Shown here piece after piece: positions 20,147 through 29,600 of a stretch of 64,000 nt of DNA. Origin of the DNA: Nitzschia sp. DOCU1. Lineage: Eukaryota; Bacillariophyta; Bacillariophyceae; Bacillariales; Bacillariaceae. The stretch spans positions 2,480,001 to 2,544,000 of the forward strand of contig OX595989.1 in NCBI GenBank assembly GCA_951394045.1. The letters run 5' to 3'. The position numbers were made by a program, and so were the translations under genes. The notes beneath the pieces were generated by a model. The model was not told where the DNA came from, ran no database searches, and worked only from the letters and a program-made list of their open reading frames with translations. The stretch's first letter is position 1. Each line of letters begins with the position of its first letter.

Positions 20147-20824
20147 ATGAGCCTTTCCTTTGTTGCGTCGGCCGTCCAGACGGCAACCGCGGACGGTGGC
20201 TTTGAAGAGACGAAAATTGAGTCGAAACAAATCGATGCCATCAATCAACGCAATGCCAGCAAACCCTTATTTGAACAGCTTCGACAGAACCAGGAAGAAG
20301 AGCAGGCTAAACAAGAAGAAATGCAACGGGAGATTATGAGAGGAACAAGGGCCTTGGATGACGAGGATGTGGCCCACTTGGATGCATTGGAGAAGCAACG
20401 ATTAGAACGCGAACGCAATATTCAGCAGCGTACCCAGCACGAGTTGTTGCTCTTTCGAGCAGCAAAGGCTGAGAGACAACAAGTCACTCTAGGCGATGAG
20501 GAAGAGAACGAGGAATCATCAGATGAGGCAAACATTTCTTCTGGTGCCGACGGGGTTGCAGCTGCTGTTCAACCTCCTACTGTTGCAACTGCCATTCAAC
20601 AACCCGTTGCCCCTAGAATAGTTGTCAAGAAGCGAAAACGAAAAGTGGAGTCTGGGAAACTAGATATGGACCATTCAAAGATTGTTGATAAAAAGAAGCA
20701 AAAGGAGGAACCAATCCGAGATGAAAAGGAATCTGCTGAGGCCAAGAAGTCTGCACCGCCTGCCACAGGCATTGGAGGTCTTTTGTCGGGCTATGGTTCA
20801 TCAGATTCTGATAGTGATTCATGA
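20147..20824 (+). CDS. FAM192A/NIP30 (Fyv6-like) nuclear protein
   Basis: This 225-residue, highly charged protein has the FAM192A/NIP30 N-terminal pattern: FVxxxxxx..., KPLFEQLRQNQEEEQAKQEE (about residues 44-63), then RGTRALDDEDVAHLDAL (about 71-87) and a long charged helix (EKQRLERERNIQQRTQHEL). The basic segment VVKKRKRK (about 162-169) is a likely nuclear localisation signal. It ends in the family's Gly-Leu-Leu ... Ser-Asp tail (GIGGLLSGYGSSDSDSDS), a candidate CK2 site. In animals the homologue (PSME3IP1/PIP30) binds the PA28-gamma proteasome activator, and yeast Fyv6 acts in splicing; which role applies here is unknown. No intron. Confidence 0.75.
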   Translation: MSLSFVASAVQTATADGGFEETKIESKQIDAINQRNASKPLFEQLRQNQEEEQAKQEEMQREIMRGTRALDDEDVAHLDALEKQRLERERNIQQRTQHELLLFRAAKAERQQVTLGDEEENEESSDEANISSGADGVAAAVQPPTVATAIQQPVAPRIVVKKRKRKVESGKLDMDHSKIVDKKKQKEEPIRDEKESAEAKKSAPPATGIGGLLSGYGSSDSDSDS

Positions 20825-20853
20825 ACCTTACAAAGTACTGGGATAAGGGGTGT

Positions 20854-21901
20854 CTAGACTAGAGTTATTACTTTCCCGTCGACTTTTATCTTGGATTTCT
20901 TGGACTTTTCTGGCGCATCCTTTAGCAGTTTCTTCAGTATTTTCTTAGAGCTCTTGGGCAATCCCAATTTCTCCCCCAACAGCTTTCGGAGCTCTTTGAG
21001 TTTCATAGACTGATTGGGAGCCTGCTTTAGTGCTTTTTTCATTTCTTTTTGAAACGCCTTTGGGTCGATTTCCGATTCGCTGTTTGGTGCATTTCCCGAT
21101 TTCTCAGAACTTTGATCACGAGCATTCGACTTATCCTGCGAATTCTCTTCGGCCTCCCCTCTAGAATCGTCGTCTTTTTTCACCTCCGTATTTTTGTTTG
21201 ACTCTTTGGGCTGCTGTTGTTGCTTTGTCGCCTGCCGTCTTTCGTGCTCCGTCTTTAACAAAATCCAAATCTCCCCAACAATGGCCTCATTCTTCCCCCT
21301 GAGATTCAGTGAGTTTGCCGTAAAGTTTCGGAATTGTTTCTCCTTTCTAGGGATGTTGTCAAGACCCGACATTGTTTGCATGTAGCTTTTCAAGTGTCCC
21401 GGGGCGTTGTCGACGCTGGTCGCGACAATATCCATCCACTCTTGCTGAGGGTTTCGCTTCTGTGGTTTCTTCGCAAGCTTTCCTTCGTAACGCTCTGCTT
21501 CCGTGATGCAACTTGTGTGCGCTCGATAGTCATCTTCGAAATTGAGATATAAAGGGGTATGAGAAATTGGGTCAATCACTGTCACACCGTAACACACGTC
21601 GAACACATCATCAGCATGGCAAACTTCGTCCAACACAAGAGATTCCTCAGAGTTTAATTAAAACAAATTTGATCTCCCACTGGCAGTTGGCCAAGTCGAG
21701 AATCATCATTTGTAATCATTGGAACAAACCTGCTCGATTATCACGCAACCAATTTCAACACGATGACGACCTACCACCAAAAAATGATACTGAACAGTCT
21801 ACGCAGCTGACAGAATCGCATCGACGACAACGACTGGCATGGGCATCCACATGGCTTTTCTTTAACATTTCCCCGCATCCATCACAGCTGAAGAAGACCA
21901 T
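20854..21901 (-). CDS. LYAR: LYAR-like nucleolar zinc-finger protein
   Basis: Two exons: 21775-21901 encodes MVFFSCDGCGEMLKK... with the LYAR-type finger (Cys and His residues in CDGCG, HVDAHASRC, CRRCDSVSCVDC); 20854-21533 continues after a 241-nt GTAGGT...AAG intron. Splicing joins SFFG to DDYRAHTSCITE, matching the LYAR core FxGxDYxxHxxCIxE. The 268-residue product then has the YEGKLAKK segment, a Gln/Lys/Glu-rich middle and a Lys-rich C-terminus with a short helical domain (KLKELRKLLGEKLGL). LYAR proteins are nucleolar and bind nucleic acids, with roles in rRNA processing and growth; that is family knowledge. This is the longest intron I could resolve in the window. Confidence 0.85.
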
Positions 21902-22404
21902 GATCCCTGTTAAGTTTGTCAATTGAACTTTTTGTTGGCAACGTAGATGGTCAGACTTTGATCCTTTCGGTAGCAGTGGCAAATTTTTCTTCACATCGTC
22001 TCATCGTCTCCCTTGAAAATTCTTTTTTTGTTGGCGAGCAAGCCGCAGTTCTGTCCGTCGACGGGCGTGGCCCGACCTGCGCGATGAGTCGCGTGCGTGA
22101 CCGAACTCGAGCTAGACAAAGCCCATCTTTGGTTCGGTGATCGCACGTTGTCCGAACCTCGCCTGCCAACTAGTATGCACGCATCATAGACATGGAGCAT
22201 CATACCACAAACATTACGAACTACCGGTAGCAGCAAAGGTATTTGAGGTGTTTGAGGAGGCTTTCAAATCAAATTACAGAAAGCATCGGACTAAACTGGC
22301 TTTTCCGTTAATACTACTAGAAGCTATCGGGCGAATGAATGGCAAACCCACCTCTGTAGAGTACAGTCTCGTTTCCGAACAGGATGACTCCGCATATAGT
22401 TCTA
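21902..22404. other. Intergenic region between LYAR-like gene and WY-RGLE copy D
   Basis: A 503 bp stretch with only short frames and no recognisable feature. It holds the upstream region of the LYAR-like gene and the 3' flank of copy D. Confidence 0.35.
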
Positions 22405-23232
22405 CTAGACAGCCAGCCAACTGCTGCATGGGCAGACAATTACAGAAGCGGCGGGCGATGTGAACCTTTCGTTCAATGTTCTGAAGGGAAAGTCATGGAT
22501 GATGTGTAGTCCTTGGCGGCGGGAGTGTTGCGGTACTCGTGCTAGTACCATGCGCAAAGATGGTCGTTCTTGGCATTGGCCACCGCATGTTTTGGGCGTG
22601 GATTCGCTGCAATGGCAAGGCTCTGTGGTGTTGCCTGCAGCTGCTGTAACAGCAGGAAGGTCTTTGCGATGTGTTTGTATCGAAAAGGATCGGGGATGTG
22701 AACCAAGACTTCTTGTCCTCTCTCTCTCCCCAGCATGAGCAACAATCTCGTCGTGCAATGCCCGTCGCCGTGCCCGAAGTGCACTTTTCTGGCTTATATT
22801 CTTCAGACACGACGCCATCTTTTCGTCATCGTAGGTATTGTTTTCTTCTTCCATTTGTCTATCGTGTTCCAGAAGGACGATTAAGGCGGTCCTCATCCTG
22901 CGAGCTCGGGTGAGTTGAAAGTTCGCTACGAGATAGTCTTCGAGCCCTCGGATGCAAAGGCCCCCTCTATCCGTTGCCCTCCCATTCTTTCTTCGTTTAA
23001 AATGGACTATTGTTCTCCGCATCTCCGCTTTTATCTCCTGAAAATCCGACCTCCGGTACCACAGGTCAGCGCCTTTCAATGGAACCACGTTCCTGACCAA
23101 GACCCTGGGGTTGAACGAAACATGCTTCGTGGTGGTGGTATTTACTTCTGTAACGCCACTTTTTTGGTTTTCTATCTTTCTTTCCTTTTCGCCGGCTTCA
23201 AGCTCTTTCGATGTCGCTACGAGATTGTCCAT
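22405..23232 (-). CDS. WY-RGLE family protein, copy D (divergent, with long C-terminal extension)
   Basis: Starting at the ATG at 23232 (MDNLVATSKELEA) the product has 275 residues; an upstream Met would add 18 residues. It retains KHVSFNPRVLVRNVVP (about residues 36-51), LWYRRSDFQEIKAEMRRT (about 57-74), CIRGLE (about 96-101) and a LLEHDRQMEEE helix (about 124-134), the same order as the other copies. After the motif region it departs from them: the C-terminal ~110 residues contain Cys/His/Pro-rich sequence (PCHCSES, CGGQC) without a recognisable zinc-finger spacing. This part may be a copy-specific domain or a 3' end altered by a frameshift. Function unknown. Confidence 0.55.
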   Translation of the reverse strand: MDNLVATSKELEAGEKERKIENQKSGVTEVNTTTTKHVSFNPRVLVRNVVPLKGADLWYRRSDFQEIKAEMRRTIVHFKRRKNGRATDRGGLCIRGLEDYLVANFQLTRARRMRTALIVLLEHDRQMEEENNTYDDEKMASCLKNISQKSALRARRRALHDEIVAHAGERERTRSLGSHPRSFSIQTHRKDLPAVTAAAGNTTEPCHCSESTPKTCGGQCQERPSLRMVLARVPQHSRRQGLHIIHDFPFRTLNERFTSPAASVIVCPCSSWLAV

Positions 23233-23690
23233 TGCTTCGAAATAATGACACGTTCGGGGCAAAAACTTGAAGAAAAAGTGAGCCAACCGCGGCCAGGAGG
23301 AACTGGCGAGAAGGAACCAAGACTAAGCAACAGCGAGCCGGTATATACTGATGTACTGGTTTTGTTGTGGGACATCACTCACGGCGGGCTGGCTCGGGCC
23401 GTCAATAAATGCTATTTATGGCTCGAGACATGTATTGATCTTGCGGCTTCAAAATACCATAATTGTTGCAATACCCCATGACCCACCACGAGCAAGTCAT
23501 GCCATCATCAAGACGACGCGCATTCATTTTTCTTCAACTTTTCCGTACGTCTCAACAAAAATAGGACTGCTGGATTGCTTCGAATTTTCGCCATCTAACG
23601 ACCTCAGAAATGTTGCCTGGGCTAGCAGTGGAAATAAGAGTGCAGAAAAGCGAAATATAGTAGTACCCGTTGAGGCTTCTTCGCTGCGGC
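23233..23690. other. Intergenic region between copy D and the SZT2-like gene
   Basis: A 458 bp spacer between two minus-strand genes. A plus-strand open frame of 188 codons runs across the start of copy D into this region, but its translation shows no family resemblance and lies mostly antisense to copy D. Confidence 0.35.
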
Positions 23691-26600
23691 TCAGAGGCCC
23701 TGCCAAACAAAATGAAGTAGGAAATTGGCAAAGATCTGGATCGTCATTTGCCGCATGCTGGTTAAAGCGCCCTCCTCCTTCTCTATGATATCAACTCGTT
23801 GCAAGGATCCGAATGCATGCAATTCCATGAGAAGAAAAGTACCGCATGATTCCACGTAAAAGAGGTGCGTGTCGAATTCGCCTCCGTTTATCGACCAGCT
23901 GGGACCGAACGTGCGCTCTTTCTTCATACACAGGAAGCAAGCCCTCCAATCAATGCCGGACTCGCTACTGAGCAGGGATGTGATCACTTCAGCTACTCCA
24001 TCGCGCAAATTGCTTCCCAGGGACTGATGCACTGGGCGGACATAGCTTAGTTCAACCATTTCGCGGATGTACTCGAGGGTCTTCCTCGTTCTTGAGCTTC
24101 TCGTCGACAAAGATTTCCAAATCGCATCTTTATGTAGTTTTTCGGCAATTGAGCTCAGTTCGTCGTGAACAAGACCAGCAGCTTCAAAGACAATGTTATC
24201 AATGATATGGATGGCCACGTTGGATCCTTCTCTGAACATGTAGTCGGAAAGGTTTCGGCCTTGTGTACGGCACAAAATGATGAGTCGCATCTTGGTCGTC
24301 TCTACGGGATCTGGGGTCAAGAAGCACACGGCTTCGGGAAGAGACGAGTATTAGACTGCGGTTCACGACGAGTACGGCATCCGCACTAAATACTTACAAA
24401 TGCTGCCTTTCACGCTGATGCCCCGCTTGAAACATAAACCAGCGCCACATCGGATCAAATCACGTTCCTCCGCGTCAACATGAAGACCATGCAGAAGTGC
24501 CACGGAATCAAACTTGTCAATCATCTTATTCTTGAACGATTTCAGGACAAGGTGGGCTTCAAATACACGGTAATTCAGCATCGGAATCCGCTTTTGGCGT
24601 TCGAGCGAGTATCTCTCCATCAGGCCACGTAGTGTCGGAATGAGATCTTCCATATTGATTTTTTCGTCAGGGAGTCGTACGGCTCGTTCTACCATGGACG
24701 CGGAAAAATCAAAGAGCAAACTCTCGAGAACGAGAGATCGCTAACGATTTGAAAATGGGTGGTCAGTCGATGGGAAGATCAAACGAATGGCGCATCGCCG
24801 CTCAACTTACATGCACGTCAGATCCCAGCTTATTCATGCCAGCAGAGTCTTTCTCCAAAAAAGCGGCGCTGATAACATTTGTGTCGGCTTTGGCAAGTTG
24901 ATCTGCTTGAGAGCGCCTGGGCAGCAGCGCGACCCAACCTTGGCAACGGACAATGGGATGAGACTTGTTGTGTGACGATTTCGAGATTTTCACAACTGCC
25001 AAGCACTTTCGGCCCCTGATGTTTTTGATGTTCGATGTAAGAATCATAGAATTTGTCCTTGGTAACGTTTTTGAGGTCACAGCTCCGAGGAGGTCAACTC
25101 GTGGGGCGAACGTTGCTATCCATCTTGCAAAGACTGGCACGAAGGTATCAACGAGGCCGTTTGGGAACGGTGGGAATCGACAAGCGTCACTCCATATCAT
25201 GGGGGACTTTGAAATGATGAATTCGGCCATTGAGGTGGAGATTGTCTGAATCGCCTTCCTTGGCCACCATAAACTCGATAACAACAAAGCAGACTCCCTC
25301 GCAAGGGAACTGTGCCGCTTGAGTCGCCAGTACTTCTGCATGCAGGCAAGCCGGAAATCGGCTTTTATTTGTGTTAGTTCTTCATCCTCTTCCTCTTTGT
25401 CCTTCTGGCGCTTTGATGCAGTGGGAGGCCGACCAAGCCTTTTCGTGCTGACGTCAGAAATACTAGATGCCGATTTTGCTATGGGATTTCGTCCACCGTC
25501 TTCCAGAGGACCCAGCGTAGAGGTCCTACGCGTCGGCCCAGAGTTGCCTGCGTTCTTGAACTGGTTGGTGCTTGCTCGTTTTCGTGATGCAGCGACCGCC
25601 TGCATTGCAGCTCCTTCGACGGATTTTCCTATCAGTTTGGGCCGCCGGATCATCACTGGCCGTCGGATCTTTCTTGAAGGTCCGGGCCCGCTTGAATCGC
25701 TTCGACTATCAGAGGAGAAATTCGGTCGCGTCGTAGGTTCCGCCTCGGAGCCTATTTTGGCTTTAAGAGAAGCTTTTCGTTGGTTCTGACTCTCTGCATT
25801 CAGTTCGACGACCTTGGTGGGGGGAGAAAGAACACGAAGGCTTCGAAACTGAAGAGTGTGGGCCGACCGCCCCGCTTCATCAAAATATTTTCGTTCCATA
25901 TCCTGCAGACGAGAAGATACACTGCACAAAAGGTTAGACGGCAGCCCCGCTTCGTCAATGATTGGTCCAATCACACGGTGACTTACGCTTTGACAAGGGA
26001 AGGGTTCCAGTTGTAGGTAAACAGGATCCTTCGATTTCGTTTCACTGAAAAAATAAAAGCAAATGACCTCATGAATGCATTAAGATTCTGAGCTTTCAAC
26101 GATTCCAGCAACTCAATTGAGGCGCTTCGGTCGCTGATGCCGTCATGAATCATCACTTCTCTCGACAACCGGATATGAGGGTCGATGTTATGTCTTGGGT
26201 CTCCGAATTGAGTCATCTGGAAGAAGCAAATGTACTCTGGGCAATCGATTGGAGAGTCATGGACAGCAAACTCTCCCGAATCGTTGCCCCGAGTGGCGTG
26301 TGCGGTGGCCACTCGTCTAATGGCATCCCATGACAACCTGACCAATGCCGGCTGGTTGGACCGCGAGATCCGAATGAGAGCCAAGTTGGGACGAGCCCGT
26401 TTCGATGCTTCGGCTATTGACGGATCCTTGAAGAGTGTCCCAAATAAGCACGTCTCCAGCATTTCCAGCGTTTTTGTAGATACCGTCGAAGACCTGATAA
26501 CACCATGATTCTCGACTTTGGACACGGCGGGGTGTGGAAGCTCCTGAGATGATTGAAGCATATGATGAAGAGAAGGTAGTCCCGGGCATAATCGCTCAAG

Positions 26601-29600
26601 CAAATTTCTCCGTTTCTCGTTGTCATTGGTTGCAGTATCGGGCAAGCAATCTGAAAATTGCTCAAAGCCCGCTGTGAGCCGCGATGACCGCTCGATACCG
26701 CGTTCTATCACCCACGTCGTCAGTGCTTGATTCAAAGTAAGCTCGATCCATTCGTGGAGATGTTTCCTGCTCAGGGCGGTATCTGTGACCCGTACACGGA
26801 CGCAGATACCACCCGATTTTTCGGGGAAAGAGCCGAGCCGTCGGAAACGGAGCTTGGATATGTCAGCGTAATCGGCGTCAAAATCAGCATGAACAGGTTC
26901 ACCAAACACAACTTCATCGACTGGCGTCCCGTCCGCGCGAATCAAAAGGATCTCGATCATAGCGATACCACTTCCAACCTGCTGGCACAAGACAGCGCCT
27001 TTCTCTGTCAGCGTGCTTACGCCTTGAAAGCCCTGGTCAAGCTTTGAGGGCGCGTTGTTGTAGTATAGAGTGAAATCGTGTCGGTTCCACTTCAAGACAC
27101 TTCCTCCCGATTCCAGTCGACGGGATTCTGTAATTGCGGGGCTGAGTCTTTCATAGCCGATATCGTTCAGCCGATGGAAAAAGGTAGACCCACAAAGATT
27201 TTGACGGAACATCAGCACGACCATACATGGGTCTGTAACAATCGCAGGGAACTCATAGTATTGTTCTTGTGGGTCGCTCTGGGCCTTGTCGTTCGTCAGG
27301 TTTGTCCACTCGCTGTCGAATGTTCGCAAAAAGTCAAGATCGGCCGCACCTACTCTGAAATGAGGATTCTTTGTTAAGACCAAGGATAACATTTCCACGG
27401 CAATCAAAAGGAGACGCCTCTGCAAAAGTGCTTTCAGTTGTTCGGTAACGGATGGACCAGGCCTTCGTATGCCGTGAACAAGTAACTCGACGTGTCCATC
27501 CCCGTCGATTCCACTACCCCTAGCTTCCAGGCTCATATAAAAGATCGCTCCAACTTCGTCTTTATACACAAAGATTCCTGATCTGTTTGAAACCGCAAAG
27601 CTGTGAAGTACGGTTGCTTCCAGCGTGCGAGCGACCTGGCTTGGGTTCGCGGCACACCTGTGGAATAACTCGAACATTGTTCTGAAAACAACAGGACAGG
27701 CGAAAGAACCGGGTGAAAACATGCTTTTAATCTCGCTCTCGGCTTTCGTGGCGGGTGCGCCTTCAATTGTAATCTTTTTCTTTTGTGAAGGGATGAGCAA
27801 GCTGCTTGCTGTGCGATTGCGGTGAAGACTACAGCAACCAAGAAAAGTTGAGCGTTGAGTTTTTTCGACGATTGGTGCGAGCCCGACTCATAGACACGGT
27901 CGAACGCCACATACCTGTTCAAAAGGAGCTGTTGGTTCGCTCGATGAATGCAATTACGAATGGCTTCATGGATTCTCGACATTACTTCAACAGCCACCTG
28001 TTCTCCTTCAGGGTGGTAAATTTGCGATGAAACGAGTCCCTCGTTCGGCTGAACGTAGACGAAGCACCAAAATGGCAGAGAAGGTTCGCTGTTGGTACCC
28101 GAAATGAAATAGCCACCAGCCTCTACAGTATTAAAATTGAAGACTTCGCTTCGTCGCAACTCTACGTCAAGGAGGGCAAAACCTTGACCTACCTGGGATT
28201 CACCACCTGCTGGCGCCGAGGCGGGTACCATCACATCGGATTTCGACACGTAGAAGAAAACTTCAATCGAAAATGACAAAGTGCTTTGGACTCGTTTCAT
28301 GCACTTCTTCACGAGTTTTAGGTTTTCCTGTGATATTTCAGGACCATGGTGACGCAGCCTCTCGATGGTCTGTTCTGCGACGTACCATTTCAACAGGACA
28401 TTGATTTCGGATGCCACCGCCTGGTGAGACCACGGAAGCTTTGTCCCCTCACCGTCTCGCGGCTTGGTGGTGTATCCTTTTCCAATCAAAACCGAGACTT
28501 CAGCCGAAAGTGACGCGCTCTTTTCGATTTTGTTCAAAGATCTAAACGGAACTGGTGTACCGTTTAGCTTGAACCGCACAAAAATGGGATGAACCGTGAC
28601 GGATGCATGAGAGTCGATTCCTTCAATCACTGTTTCCCTGTCATTTGAGGAGCTTTTTCGCAGATCCAAGACATCCTCTCCGCTGAGTTGTACCTGCTCT
28701 TCGGTTTCGCCGACACTCACGTCGTCTGCATCAAGTGACTCGCTTTCGTCATCGCTCAAGTTGAAAGTCTCTTCCGGAAGCTCACTTCCACTGTAAAACA
28801 GGCATTCCTCGTCCCCCGGCACAGGGGATAAAACAGTCTGAATCAATCGAGTCAACTTGGAGTCACCGGGTCCCTTCGCTTGATCTTCTTGGTGAAAACC
28901 GTATCCACCAACCATTAGATTGGCTACTTCGATGAATTCCAAGGCGCTAAGCACTTGCTGAAAGTCGTCTTTTTCGAAGCGGTCAATCGACGAAAGGTCG
29001 CTTCTCAAAGCAAGGTAAGCAGCTGCTGAAAAGTTCTCCCTGGCGGCGACGTCAAAATTATCCGCGAATTCGGTGACACACATATACTCGCTTATGTGGC
29101 TATCGACTGAATCATCGTCATTCGTATCATCACGTTTGCTGTAGAGATCACTGATTCCACTGGTGAAAAATGTCAAATTTCTGTAATTGCGTTTCAACGA
29201 GCTCTCGCCTTCAGCTAAGCGATCGAGAAGAGAAAGGTGGAGTATGCTCATGGTGTGTTGATCGAACTGAACTATGAACCACAAGCCTTCCTCTTGTTCT
29301 TTGATCTTCTCCCGCTGATCGATTGTCAATTTGGCCGCACTGACTCCAAACGAGCCAGACAAAAGCAAGCGCTCGGTTAGGCTAGAGAACACGGTGTTGG
29401 CTCCCCCGGCCGAGCCGTGAAAGAAACGAATCTTTCTCGTGAGTTTTGATGTATATTGCAACATCCTTTTCACGCTTTCCACATGCGGCTCCTCTACTTC
29501 CATACGGAGATCTTCACCGGGCGCCTCAGAATCTTTCTGGAGTACGCTGAGCAGATTCGTCCGGCTTCTAAGGGCTCGCCCGCATTCTTGGTCTCTCCGT

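Noticed and set aside
22915..23481. Plus-strand 188-codon open frame
   Set aside because: Mostly antisense to WY-RGLE copy D, whose family motifs are evident; the translation shows no domain.
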